From an uncultured Planctomycetota bacterium (GTDB lineage Bacteria; Planctomycetota; UBA1135; GCA-002686595): DNA of 64,000 nt. The notes below the pieces were generated by a model that saw only the letters and a program-made list of their open reading frames with translations, did not search any database and was not told where the DNA came from. The DNA lies in NCBI GenBank assembly GCA_903928115.1, contig CAIYPP010000040.1, positions 1 through 64,000 on the forward strand, in the 5' to 3' direction. Within the stretch, counting starts at the first letter, position 1; each line of letters begins with the position of its first letter. Of this stretch, positions 46,333 to 55,635 are shown one piece after another. The position numbers and the translations under genes are program-made.

Positions 46333-49005
46333 ATGGCTCGTCTCGCTCGTGTAGTTCCGACCGCCCTCGCGCTCGCCTGCCTCCTGAGCCCCTCGTGGGC
46401 TGCAAGTCAAGACGGAGCGAATGATCCGACGTTCAATCTCGCGGACCAGGAGGGCCTCGGCGAGGGCGCGAACGACACGGTCTTCGCCGTTGCTGTGGAC
46501 GCTGCCGGTGGCGTGCTGATCGGCGGACAGTTCCAGCGCTACAACGCGGATTCGCGCCTGTACCTCGAACGCCTCCTTCCCGACGGAAGACGCGACCTCA
46601 ACTTTCAGGGCGGATCGCTCTTCGACGGCCCCGTCCATGCGCTCACCCTTCAGGCGGACGGAAAGATCTTGGTCGGCGGCGCCTTCACGCAGGCCGGCGG
46701 TCAGCTGCGACGTGGACTCGCGCGCTTGAACTCCGACGGAACCCTCGATTCGAGCTTCAATCCCCTCGCGACGTTCGACGCTCCGGTGACGTCGATCCGC
46801 GTGCAACCGGACGGAAAGTTGCTCGTGGGCGGCTCGTTCCAATTCGTGGCCGGAGCCCTGCAGCCAGGCCTCACGCGACTGAACTCCAACGGAACGCCAG
46901 AGTTTGGTTTCGCTCCGAGCAACGGGCCAGCCGGTTCGATTCAAGACATCGCACTGCTTCCCTCCGGCGCCATGTGGGTCGGCGGCCTTTTCGCGAGCTA
47001 CGACGGCTTCGGCTCAGCCAACCTCGCGCGGGTTCAATCCACGGGCGAGTTCAGCACCCTCGTGATTCCGGCGGAGCCCAATGGCGAGGTCCGCGCCTTG
47101 GTCGCGCTCGCCGACGGTTCGCTGCTCATCGGCGGCGCCTTCACCGCCGTTGGCGGGACCGCAAGATCGTTCCTAGCGCGCCTGCTCCCGAACGGGCAGT
47201 TGGATACTGCGTTCAGTCCGATTCTCGACGGCGCCGTCGATGCGATCTCCGTCGGATCCGACGGGAAGCTCGTGATTTCAGGCGAGTTCCGCTTCATCAA
47301 CTTCAACTCTCGCCCGCGTATTGCGCGACTGCTGCCCACCGGAGCGCTCGATGGTTCGTTTGCACCTGGCAGCGGTGCCAATGCACGCGTGCACGACTTC
47401 GCGGTGCTCGCGAACGGACAGGTCATGGTGGCGGGCGCATTCGACCACTACGGGGGCAAGAGCCGTCGGGGAATCGCGCGCGCCAGCTCGAGCGGCGTCA
47501 TCGACGCGAGCTTCAACAACAGCGGAGGCGCAGACGACAGCGTGCGGAGCGTCGTGGCCCAGCCCGACGGCAAGCTGCTGCTCGGAGGCGCCTTCAATTC
47601 CTTCAACGACACCCCGTTCAATGGACTCGTTCGAATCGCGTCGGATGGGACGATCGACACCAGCTTTTCGATCGGAGCTGGATTTGGCCCGCTCTCCGGC
47701 AACAGCGTCGGTGTCGTGGAGAGCATCGCTCTCGACCCCGACGGCAAGATCGTCGTCGTTGGAGCGTTTGCAAGCTTCAACGGCACTCCCCGCGCATCGG
47801 TCGCGCGCATTCTTCCCAATGGCTCCCTCGACACCTCGTTCAACTCAGGTACCGGCCCAGACTCCGACGTGCTGCGCGTGGTTCGCACGCCCGATGGCAA
47901 GTACCTGCTCGGCGGCGACTTCACGAGCTTCAACGGCTTCAGCGCTTCTCGCATCGTCCGGCTGAACTCCAACGGCTCGCTGGACCTGACCTTTGCGGGC
48001 TCTCTGGGCCCCAATCGAGTCGTGCGCGCGATCGCCATCGATGCGACCGGCAAGATCGTCGTCGGCGGAGACTTCAGCCTTGTGGGCGGCGTCGCATGCA
48101 CCCGCATCGCGCGCCTGCTTCCCACGGGCGCCCTCGACACCACCTTCGCCCCGACCGGCGGCATCGGCGGCGGCAAGGTGCTCGACCTCGCGATCCAGAG
48201 CGACGGCCGCATCGTGGCCGCCGGCATCTTCTCGAGCTTCAACAACTTCTCGCGCCGAGGAATTACCCGCATCAACTCCAATGGCAGCGTGGACATCTCG
48301 TTCTCGCCCCAGAACGGGACGTTGGAGGAGGTGCGGAGCGTGGCGATCCTGCCCAACGGAAAGCTGATGATCGCTGGAGACTTCGACAGCTTTGCCGGAG
48401 TGTCCACCGATGGGGTCGCGCGGCTCCTCTCCAACGGTGCACTCGATCCGAGCTTCACGCTTCGATCGAGCGAGGGGGGCGGCGCTCGCGCGGTCGCCGT
48501 GCTGCCGAACGGCCGCTGCGCGATCGGGGGCGACTTCGATCGCTTCCACGGTCCCACACGCCATGGCATCGCGCTCTTGTTGCAGGGCACAACGAGCAGC
48601 TACTGCGTGGGCAAGCTGAACTCGGCGGGCTGCGTCCCGTCCATCGGCACCAACGGACTTCCGCCATCGATCTCTTCGGCCGATTTCCGCGTGTCGTGCA
48701 TCTTGGCCCTCAACCAGAAGAGCGGGCTCATGTTCTTCGGGCGTCGGCCGCTCGCCACGCCCTTCCAAGGCGGGACCCTTTGCGTGGGCCTGCCCACGAC
48801 GCGCACGACCCTGAGCAATTCGGGTGGGTCGCTCAGCGGCTCCAACTGTACGGGCACCTACGACTTCGCCTTCGACAGCGCGACGCTCGCCGCGCTCTCG
48901 CTCTCGGCAGGCGACCAGATCTTCTGTCAGTGGTGGATGCGCGATCCGGCCAGCCCTTCGACCACGGGTCTCTCGAACGCGCTGGTCGTGACGTTCGAGC
49001 CATGA
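46333..49005 (+). CDS. secreted delta-60 repeat protein, copy 1
   Basis: 890 residues with a signal peptide (MARLARVVPTALALACLLSP, cleaved about AAS). I count 14 delta-60 repeats, each of the type QxDGKxLVGGxF followed about 30 residues later by RLxxxGxLDxSF, together spanning about 30-750 and probably folding as beta-propellers. The C-terminal domain (757-890, from SYCVGKLNSAGC, ending WMRDPASPSTTGLSNAL) is a Cys-containing variant of the domain in the peptidases and beta-helix protein. Surface or secreted; ligand or substrate unknown. Confidence 0.92.
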   Translation: MARLARVVPTALALACLLSPSWAASQDGANDPTFNLADQEGLGEGANDTVFAVAVDAAGGVLIGGQFQRYNADSRLYLERLLPDGRRDLNFQGGSLFDGPVHALTLQADGKILVGGAFTQAGGQLRRGLARLNSDGTLDSSFNPLATFDAPVTSIRVQPDGKLLVGGSFQFVAGALQPGLTRLNSNGTPEFGFAPSNGPAGSIQDIALLPSGAMWVGGLFASYDGFGSANLARVQSTGEFSTLVIPAEPNGEVRALVALADGSLLIGGAFTAVGGTARSFLARLLPNGQLDTAFSPILDGAVDAISVGSDGKLVISGEFRFINFNSRPRIARLLPTGALDGSFAPGSGANARVHDFAVLANGQVMVAGAFDHYGGKSRRGIARASSSGVIDASFNNSGGADDSVRSVVAQPDGKLLLGGAFNSFNDTPFNGLVRIASDGTIDTSFSIGAGFGPLSGNSVGVVESIALDPDGKIVVVGAFASFNGTPRASVARILPNGSLDTSFNSGTGPDSDVLRVVRTPDGKYLLGGDFTSFNGFSASRIVRLNSNGSLDLTFAGSLGPNRVVRAIAIDATGKIVVGGDFSLVGGVACTRIARLLPTGALDTTFAPTGGIGGGKVLDLAIQSDGRIVAAGIFSSFNNFSRRGITRINSNGSVDISFSPQNGTLEEVRSVAILPNGKLMIAGDFDSFAGVSTDGVARLLSNGALDPSFTLRSSEGGGARAVAVLPNGRCAIGGDFDRFHGPTRHGIALLLQGTTSSYCVGKLNSAGCVPSIGTNGLPPSISSADFRVSCILALNQKSGLMFFGRRPLATPFQGGTLCVGLPTTRTTLSNSGGSLSGSNCTGTYDFAFDSATLAALSLSAGDQIFCQWWMRDPASPSTTGLSNALVVTFEP

Positions 49006-49132
49006 TTGAGGCAGCTAGAGCTGCTGCACTGTCCTGCCCCAAAATCCCCCGAAATCCAGAAATGTCGGTAGCTTCTCGAGCGACGGAGCAGAGACGTCCG
49101 CTCTCGATTCCCAAGCACCTGAGTCGATCCTC

Positions 49133-51811
49133 ATGTCCCGAAACATCACCTCCCACCTCGTCCTCGCGCTCTTCCTGAGTCTGTTCGCAACGATCGCTCG
49201 CGCGCAGCAGGAGGGGCTCAACGACCCGACCTTCAACCTTGCGGACACGGAATTTGGCTTCGGCGCCGACGGGACCGTGCACGCTGTGGCGATCCAAGCC
49301 GACAGCAAGATCCTGATCGGTGGTGAGTTCACCCGCTACAACGAGGAGCCGCGCAGCTTCTTGGAGCGCGTCGACACCGAGGGTCGTCGGGACATCCTTT
49401 ACGGAGGCGGGCAGTCACTGAATGGCGCCGTTCATGCCATCGCGCTGCAGAGCGATGGGAAAGCCATCGTCGGCGGTGACTTCACCATCGCCAACAATCT
49501 TCAACGCAGTCGCATCGCCCGCTTGCGAGCCGATGGTTTCGTCGATTCGAGCTTTGATCCGGGTACGGGCGCCAACGGGCTCGTGAGCGCCATCGCGGTG
49601 CAGGCCAACGGCAAGATCGTCGTCGCAGGCACCTTCACTACGTTCAATGGCTTGGCTCGCAACAACATCGTGCGGCTCAACGCGGATGGATCCGTCGACA
49701 CGTTCTTCCAGCCCGGCATCGGCCCCAACGGCATCCTCCAGTGCCTCGCGATTCAGCCCAACGGCAGCATCCTCGTCGGAGGCAACTTCACGAGCTGGAA
49801 CAACCTGAACTTCCGGCGCGTGATTCGACTCAACGCGCTCGGCGGGCTCGATACCACGTTCACGCCGGCCTCGCTCAACGGTCCCGTGCTCGCGGTGGCG
49901 CTGCAGAGCGACGGCAAGGTCCTCGCGGGCGGCTCCTTCACGACGGTCGATGGAGTGTCGCAGGCGGGCTTCGTGCGCCTGCTCTCCACGGGTCAGCGTG
50001 ACACGAGCGTGCTGAACAGCCCCAACGGACCGGTTCACTCCATCGCGATCTCCAGCACCGGCACCATCGCGGTCGGCGGTGACTTCTCGAGCTACGGCAT
50101 TCTCCCGCGCCAACGGCTGGCGATCCTCACGGCGGGCGGCGCTCCCAGCGTGACCTTCAATTCGAGCCTCGGGGCCAATGCACCAGTCAACAGCATCGCC
50201 TTCGATGCGGCCGAGCGGTTGGTGATCGGCGGCGAATTCACGGTGTACAACAACGGCGCGCGCGGTCGCCTCGCGAGAGTGCAGGTGGATGGGACGGTCG
50301 ATGGCACCTTCAACCCGCTCGGTGGCGCGAACGGACCGATCAATGCGGTCAAGGCTCAGAGCGACGGCAAGCTCGTGATCGGCGGAGAGTTCAGCTTCTT
50401 CAACGACCTGCCGCGGAGCTGCATCGCGCGCCTCAACAGCGATGGCAGTGTCGACACGACGTTCACCACGGGCAGCGGCTTCGCGCCGAATCTGCCGTTC
50501 ACCAATCTGGGAGTCCTCGACCTCGAGATTGAGCCCAGTGGCAAGATCCTCGTGGTTGGAGCTTTCGGAAGCTACAGAGGCACGGCCCGCGCCAACGTGT
50601 TGAGGCTCAACGCGGATGGTTCGCTCGATACGACCTTCGTTGTGGGCTCCGGAGCCAACGATGTGACCAACTCCGTCCAACGCTTCTCGGACGGGAAGGT
50701 CCTGATCGGCGGCCTCTTTTCTACCTACGACGGCGTCTCGGCCGGGGCGGTCGCGCGCTTGTTGCCTTCGGGGGCCATCGATCCGGGTTTCAACACCTCG
50801 ACCGCCGGCGGCAGGGTCGAGTGCACGGCCATTCAGTCGGACGGCTCGGTCTGGATCGGAGGCACCTTCGACAGCGTCAACGGAGTGAACTGCAAGTCGG
50901 TCGCGCATCTCACCACAACGGGAGCTCTAGACCCGACGTTCACGGTCAAGACCGCCTTTGGATTGACGAGCACTGCGGCGGTGGAAGACATCATCGTCCA
51001 GCCCAATGGGCGCGTCTTGCTGGCCGGATTGTTCAGTACGTACAACACGTTTTCGAGGCGCGGCATCGTGCGCATCCTCGCCAGTGGCAGCCTCGACACC
51101 AGCTTCTTCCCCGGAACGGGCACGCTCGCAGACGTAAGCGACATCGAACTCCTCTCCGATGGCCGTATCTTGGCGGTGGGCAACTTCGAGAGCTTCGATT
51201 CCGTAGCTACCGAAGGCGTCATCCGCCTGAACTCGAGCGGTGTCGTGGATTCGACCTTCGCCACGCTGTTGACGACGACCACGGCGGGCTGTCGAACGGT
51301 CGAATTGCTGGCGGATGGTCGCGCCTTGGTCGGCGGCCAGTTCGATCAATTCCACGGAGTGCGGCGGCATGGGCTGGCTCGCTTGCGCGTCAATCAAGCC
51401 GTGACCTATTGCGTTGGCAAGCTCAACTCCGCAGGTTGCATACCCGCGATTGGAACGAACGGAGCAGCGCCTTCCTTCGGAGCGGGCAACTTCCAGGTGA
51501 CCTGCTCGAACGCTCTCAATCAGCGCACGGGCCTCCTCTTCTTCGGCAGCTCGGCGATTGCGGTTCCGTTCCAAGGCGGGACCCTGTGCGTGGGATCTCC
51601 GACGCGGCGCACGCCCGCACAAAACTCCAATGGTTCCCTGACCGGCGTCGATTGCTCCGGCACGCATGCCTTCCAGTTCACGACTGGGGAGCTCAGCGCT
51701 GCAGGAATCGAGCCCGGAGACCTCGTCTTCTGTCAGTGGTGGATGCGCGACCCCGGGAGCGCATCCACAACCTCCCTCTCCAACGCACTGCGTTTCACAG
51801 TCATGCTGTGA
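49133..51811 (+). CDS. secreted delta-60 repeat protein, copy 2
   Basis: Tandem paralogue of the preceding gene, 892 residues, ATG at 49133. Signal peptide (LVLALFLSLFATIARA), 14 delta-60 repeats (for example QSDGKAIVGGDF, QANGKIVVAGTF, QSDGKVLAGGSF), then the same C-terminal domain (about 758-892, from TYCVGKLNSAGCIPAIGTNG). The repeat number is identical in the two copies, which fits whole-gene duplication rather than repeat expansion. The two genes lie 127 bp apart on one strand; each probably has its own promoter. Confidence 0.92.
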   Translation: MSRNITSHLVLALFLSLFATIARAQQEGLNDPTFNLADTEFGFGADGTVHAVAIQADSKILIGGEFTRYNEEPRSFLERVDTEGRRDILYGGGQSLNGAVHAIALQSDGKAIVGGDFTIANNLQRSRIARLRADGFVDSSFDPGTGANGLVSAIAVQANGKIVVAGTFTTFNGLARNNIVRLNADGSVDTFFQPGIGPNGILQCLAIQPNGSILVGGNFTSWNNLNFRRVIRLNALGGLDTTFTPASLNGPVLAVALQSDGKVLAGGSFTTVDGVSQAGFVRLLSTGQRDTSVLNSPNGPVHSIAISSTGTIAVGGDFSSYGILPRQRLAILTAGGAPSVTFNSSLGANAPVNSIAFDAAERLVIGGEFTVYNNGARGRLARVQVDGTVDGTFNPLGGANGPINAVKAQSDGKLVIGGEFSFFNDLPRSCIARLNSDGSVDTTFTTGSGFAPNLPFTNLGVLDLEIEPSGKILVVGAFGSYRGTARANVLRLNADGSLDTTFVVGSGANDVTNSVQRFSDGKVLIGGLFSTYDGVSAGAVARLLPSGAIDPGFNTSTAGGRVECTAIQSDGSVWIGGTFDSVNGVNCKSVAHLTTTGALDPTFTVKTAFGLTSTAAVEDIIVQPNGRVLLAGLFSTYNTFSRRGIVRILASGSLDTSFFPGTGTLADVSDIELLSDGRILAVGNFESFDSVATEGVIRLNSSGVVDSTFATLLTTTTAGCRTVELLADGRALVGGQFDQFHGVRRHGLARLRVNQAVTYCVGKLNSAGCIPAIGTNGAAPSFGAGNFQVTCSNALNQRTGLLFFGSSAIAVPFQGGTLCVGSPTRRTPAQNSNGSLTGVDCSGTHAFQFTTGELSAAGIEPGDLVFCQWWMRDPGSASTTSLSNALRFTVML

Positions 51812-51839
51812 AGCGCGGGCCCGTGCGTCTTCGCAGCGG

Positions 51840-52673
51840 CTAGAAGGAGTCCTCGCTGTCGTCGGCGGCCGCGCGGACTCCCGCGGGGCCCGCGCACACG
51901 CCGCGCTTGGACTCGAGCACGAAGCGCGCGATCTCCGCGACTTCGGGCACGGGGCTCTTGGAGAGCTCGTGTGCGACCTTCGCGGGGCTCTGGCCCGAGC
52001 GGAAGATGCGTGAGAGAGCGTGGCGCACCGACGTGCGCTGCTCCGTGGTGAAGCCCGCGCGGCGCAGGCCGATCGTGTTCGGAGAACGCCAGCGGATCGG
52101 ATAGGAGCCCGCGACGATCGAGAAGGGCGGCGCGTCCTTCGTCACCATCGCGACGCCGCCGACGAGCGTGAGGCGACCGACGCGGCAAAACTGGTGCACG
52201 GCCGCGCCACCGGAGATGAACGCGCGCTCGCCCACGTGGACATGGCCGCCGAGCATCGCGCTGTTCACCAAGATCGCGCCGGATTCGATGCGGCAGTTGT
52301 GGCCGACGTGAGAGCTCGCCATGAGCATCACGCCGTCGCCCACCCAAGTCTCCGTGTCCGCGCCGGTGCCACGGTGAACGGTCACATGCTCGTGAATGCG
52401 ACAGTTGGCGCCGATCACGACGCGTGAAGGATCGTCCTTGTACTTGACGTCCTGCGGCTCGCCGCCGATCACGCTGTGGTCACGGATCGAAGTCCCGGCT
52501 CCGATCTTCGCGCAGCCGTGGACACGGACGTAGGCGCCGAGCTTGCAGCCCTCGCCGAGCACCGCTCCGGCGTCGATCACGCAGTAGGGTCCGACTTCGA
52601 CTCCCGCGCCAAGATGGGCGGCGCTGTCGACGATCGCTGTGGAGTGGATGCGAGGGAACGCAGCGGTGCTCAT
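51840..52673 (-). CDS. lpxA: UDP-N-acetylglucosamine acyltransferase
   Basis: First step of lipid A synthesis: acyl transfer from ACP to UDP-GlcNAc. The ATG at 52673 gives 277 residues, close to the usual 260-270. Left-handed beta-helix hexapeptide repeats run from about 8 to 190. The catalytic His is His125 (SSHVGHNCRIE), the same number as in E. coli, and GGEPQDVKYKD and FSIVAGSYPIRWRSPNTIGL match family landmarks. It supports an outer membrane with lipid A. The partner genes lpxD/fabZ are not adjacent. A TAGACT element ends 10 bp upstream. Confidence 0.95.
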   Translation of the reverse strand: MSTAAFPRIHSTAIVDSAAHLGAGVEVGPYCVIDAGAVLGEGCKLGAYVRVHGCAKIGAGTSIRDHSVIGGEPQDVKYKDDPSRVVIGANCRIHEHVTVHRGTGADTETWVGDGVMLMASSHVGHNCRIESGAILVNSAMLGGHVHVGERAFISGGAAVHQFCRVGRLTLVGGVAMVTKDAPPFSIVAGSYPIRWRSPNTIGLRRAGFTTEQRTSVRHALSRIFRSGQSPAKVAHELSKSPVPEVAEIARFVLESKRGVCAGPAGVRAAADDSEDSF

Positions 52674-53854
52674 GGTTGCGCGGAGTCTAGCGAGCGACCC
52701 GCGGCATCGCGCACGATCCACTCGGCGAGCTCGTGCGCGCAGCGGTCGGGGTCGGTCGAGTCAAAGCTCGCTTCGAAGCGGCGGCCCTGCTGCGAGTGGC
52801 GATAGCGGGGGTCGTACCAGCGCTCGAGCAGCAGAGCGACGAGCTCGCGCTCCCGTCCGGTGTCGAGCAACGGCACGAGCGGGGCGGCCCACTCGTCCGC
52901 AATGCGCTCGGTGAGCGCGCGCAGGCTCTCACGCAGCTGGAGTCGACTCTCCTGCGTCGCGAGGTAGTCCTCGATCAGGACGTCGATGCGGCGCTCTTGC
53001 CCGGTGACGAGGTCGAGGTGCACGCCCGCATCGAGCGCGCGCCAAACCGCGCTCGGCACGATCACGTCCCCCACCTTGCGGCTCTCGCCCTCGACCACCA
53101 TCACGCCGCGGGGAAAGCCGCGCGCGATGCGCTGGGCGACGCGGTTCTCGAACTGCTTTTGCGACGCGGGCCGCAGGCCGGCGCTGCCGAGGAGCGAACT
53201 GCGATGACCCGCTTCGAGCTCGAGGTCGAGCGTCCAATGGGGTCGGATGCGCTCGAGGGCGCGCAGCACGAGCGTCTTGCCGACTCCCGTGAGTCCGTGG
53301 AGCACATAGGTCTGCGGCGGAGTGAAGCCCGACAATCGAGCGAGGAGCTCGGTGCGACAGCGCTTGTATCCACCTTCGACCGCGACGGCGCGCTCGAGCC
53401 CGAGCGCGCGCACCAACGCGGTCACGCTGCGCGAGCGTAGGCCGCCGCGCCAACAGCAGAGCACCACGGGACGCTCTGGAACCGCGGCGCACGAGCGGCC
53501 CGCAACCCTGCGATCCATCGCGGCGATCCCGTCGCGGCTGAGTGCCTCCACGAGCGCGGCGACATCGACCTGAGGCACTTCCCAACGCGCGAGCGCGGCG
53601 ATCGCACCAACGATGCGTTCCGCGGACGCACGCACGCGATCGCGCGCGACGGCGAACGCCGCTTCGGGCGACTCGCGGCGATACAGGAGCCCCACCAGCG
53701 CACGCTCTTCGTCGTCGAGGAGTGGCACGTTGTGCGCACCGGGAACATGGTCGGCCGCGAACTCGCCGGGCGAGCGCAGATCGATCCACAGCGTGTCGCG
53801 AAGCGCGAGCGCTGCACTCGCGGACAGCGTCGGGACTCCCTCGTCCGCGCTCAC
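52670..53854 (-). CDS. mnmH: tRNA 2-selenouridine synthase
   Basis: GTG start at 53854, overlapping the preceding stop (GTGA); 394 residues. MnmH (SelU) replaces sulfur by selenium in the wobble 2-thiouridine of Lys, Glu and Gln tRNAs. N-terminal rhodanese domain with DLRSPGEFAADHVPGAHNVP and the catalytic-Cys segment LCCWRGGLRSRS, then a P-loop domain (HGLTGVGKTLVL) and the conserved EAGHRSSLLG and EGESRKVGD motifs. Overlaps lpxA by 4 bp. No selD is visible in the window. The longer upstream open frame is a shadow of the previous gene. Confidence 0.94.
   Translation of the reverse strand: MSADEGVPTLSASAALALRDTLWIDLRSPGEFAADHVPGAHNVPLLDDEERALVGLLYRRESPEAAFAVARDRVRASAERIVGAIAALARWEVPQVDVAALVEALSRDGIAAMDRRVAGRSCAAVPERPVVLCCWRGGLRSRSVTALVRALGLERAVAVEGGYKRCRTELLARLSGFTPPQTYVLHGLTGVGKTLVLRALERIRPHWTLDLELEAGHRSSLLGSAGLRPASQKQFENRVAQRIARGFPRGVMVVEGESRKVGDVIVPSAVWRALDAGVHLDLVTGQERRIDVLIEDYLATQESRLQLRESLRALTERIADEWAAPLVPLLDTGRERELVALLLERWYDPRYRHSQQGRRFEASFDSTDPDRCAHELAEWIVRDAAGRSLDSAQP
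52684..52689 (-). promoter_or_regulatory. -10-like TAGACT before lpxA
   Basis: TAGACT in CGCTAGACTCC on the minus strand ends 10 bp before the lpxA ATG. It lies inside the end of mnmH, giving lpxA its own promoter with an almost absent leader. Confidence 0.4.
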
Positions 53855-55530
53855 TTCGACGCCGGCGGGCGCACCGCCCCCACCTTGGCATCGAGCAAGC
53901 ACTTCTCGACGCGCGGCCGCAGCCACTCGACGTTGTCCTTGGCGATCGACATGGTGACCAACACGGGACGTCCGTCGAGGAGATAGGCGAGCATCGTGCA
54001 GTCGAGCTCGTTCTCCTCGATCTTGCCGTGGTAGCGCACGTAAGCGAAGTCGCGCGTGCCGAGCGTGCGGCGCTCCGCCGCATCGAGCGTGAGACCGGGC
54101 GAGTTCGCGAGGATGTTCTTCTGCTTCTCGATCCACTGATCGAGCGACATCCCGCGCTCGGCCTCGAGGGCGACCACGCTGAGGTTGTCCTTGAAGCGCC
54201 CGATCTGCGGTCCGACGAGGAACGGCTGGCCGCCGAGCGTGTCGGTGATCCAGCCCTCGGGAACAGGGATCGACAGCTCGAAGCGCGGCAGCACCCAGCG
54301 ACCGCCCTCGACGCGCGGGCGCATATCGACCAGCGATTCCAGCGCTTTTTCGATCAGGATCGTGGAGTCCTGATCCTCGCGGTTGGCCTTGAGGCCCGGC
54401 TTTTGCCCGTTGAGCGTCGCGACGAGTCCGTCGACCGTCGCAACGTTCTCCGAACGAATCCAGTCGAGGACGAACCCGCGCGGAATCACGGTACCGAGCG
54501 CGCGCTCTCGCAGCTCGAGCGTGAACTGCGCGGTGTCGTCGATGCGATCGAAGGAGATGCGCGCGACGAAGGCCAAGCGCCCCGCGGAGTCGCGCAGGAA
54601 TTGCGCGCGATCGCCGTCCCATCCCACCGTCGCGACTCGCGCGACCGCGGGCGTGACGCCGCTCTCGACGAGCAGCGCGTAGAGCCCGAGCTCGCCGAAC
54701 GACTCTTCGCGCACAAGAGTGAGCCCGAGCTCGGCAGGCCACTGCGGGAGGTCGAGCGCGCGCGGGCGATCCTTGTAGAGCTTGGTCGGATGCAAGAGCT
54801 GCTCCGTCGACGCGGGCGCCTCGCTGAGCAATCCCGTGATCCCAGCCGAGCCAAAGTCGCGCCAGCGCCGCAGCACGTGATCGCGCCCCGAGCGCACGAG
54901 CTCGCGGCTGAGCGTGTCGCCGACGCCCGCGGCGAGCGGCTCGTCGAGGCTCTCCCACTTGAGCTGTGCGGGATCGCGCCCCGCGCGCGTCTCGGCGAGC
55001 ACGAGAGTGGCCCACTCTCCCTGACCCGCGACGAGCGCGCGGACGAGCTGCACCTTCTCGCTGGTGCGGGGCGCAGCGAGGAGCTCTGCGAGCGCGGGCT
55101 CCTGTGCCCGCGATGCGAATGCGAGCGCGCGAGCGAGCTCCGCATCGCGCAGCTCGTCGCGCCGAGAGTCGTCGATCACGAGCGTGCGCGTGTCGGTGCG
55201 GTAGAAGACGGCGAAGCAACCGAGCTGCGAGCGCCCGAGCGCCGTGCGCACGGCCGCGCGGTTCGAGCTGCGGTCGATGCCAAGCGCTTCGCGGACGAAG
55301 GACTGCGTCTCGAGCCAGCCCTCGCCGTACAGGCGCTCGAGCTCCGCCTGCGCCTGCTCCTGAAACTCGCCGGCGCCGACCTGCTGCACCGCCGTCGGCG
55401 TCTCGAAGCGCATGCCGCCGCGCGCGAGCTCGGCCTCCAGCGCACGCACGCGCGCCGTCGGGTCTTCGCTCGGAGCGGGGGCCATGCCGGTGACGAACGG
55501 GAGCGTGGCGAGGAACGCGAGCAACTTCAT
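53851..55530 (-). CDS. secreted protein with degenerate metallopeptidase-like and C-terminal domains
   Basis: The ATG at 55530 begins a signal peptide (MKLLAFLATLPFVTGMAPAP); 559 residues. The N-terminal two-thirds resembles a family of zinc-peptidase-like proteins, recognised by the later landmark APASTEQLLHPTKLY. Where that family carries HExxH-type helices this protein has AELARALAFASRAQ, lacking the zinc His, so peptidase activity is unlikely. The last 150 residues (from about FELSIPVPEGW) look like a PsbP/DcrB-type alpha-beta domain. It overlaps mnmH by 4 bp. Family assignment is from memory of the motif and is moderate. Confidence 0.6.
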   Translation of the reverse strand: MKLLAFLATLPFVTGMAPAPSEDPTARVRALEAELARGGMRFETPTAVQQVGAGEFQEQAQAELERLYGEGWLETQSFVREALGIDRSSNRAAVRTALGRSQLGCFAVFYRTDTRTLVIDDSRRDELRDAELARALAFASRAQEPALAELLAAPRTSEKVQLVRALVAGQGEWATLVLAETRAGRDPAQLKWESLDEPLAAGVGDTLSRELVRSGRDHVLRRWRDFGSAGITGLLSEAPASTEQLLHPTKLYKDRPRALDLPQWPAELGLTLVREESFGELGLYALLVESGVTPAVARVATVGWDGDRAQFLRDSAGRLAFVARISFDRIDDTAQFTLELRERALGTVIPRGFVLDWIRSENVATVDGLVATLNGQKPGLKANREDQDSTILIEKALESLVDMRPRVEGGRWVLPRFELSIPVPEGWITDTLGGQPFLVGPQIGRFKDNLSVVALEAERGMSLDQWIEKQKNILANSPGLTLDAAERRTLGTRDFAYVRYHGKIEENELDCTMLAYLLDGRPVLVTMSIAKDNVEWLRPRVEKCLLDAKVGAVRPPASK

Positions 55531-55635
55531 GGCGGTGCAGAATCTAACCCAGCGAGGGCCCCGGAAATCGACCCCGATGTCCGCGCGACCCAAGCCTTGC
55601 AAGTCCGCCGGGCCGGTCTCGGGAACTTCCTTCCC

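Noticed and set aside
49011-49024. GCAGCTAGAGCTGC palindrome after the first delta-60 gene as a terminator
   Set aside because: Six-base arms with a two-base loop and no T-run; too weak to call.
46333-51811. Nucleotide repeats suggestive of a CRISPR or satellite array
   Set aside because: The periodicity is protein-level (delta-60 repeats, about 40-60 codons) with variable codons; no direct DNA repeat with spacers.
53855-55219. N-terminal extension of the mnmH frame (849 codons in all)
   Set aside because: Overlaps the whole secreted-protein gene on the same strand; the rhodanese domain begins right after the GTG at 53854.
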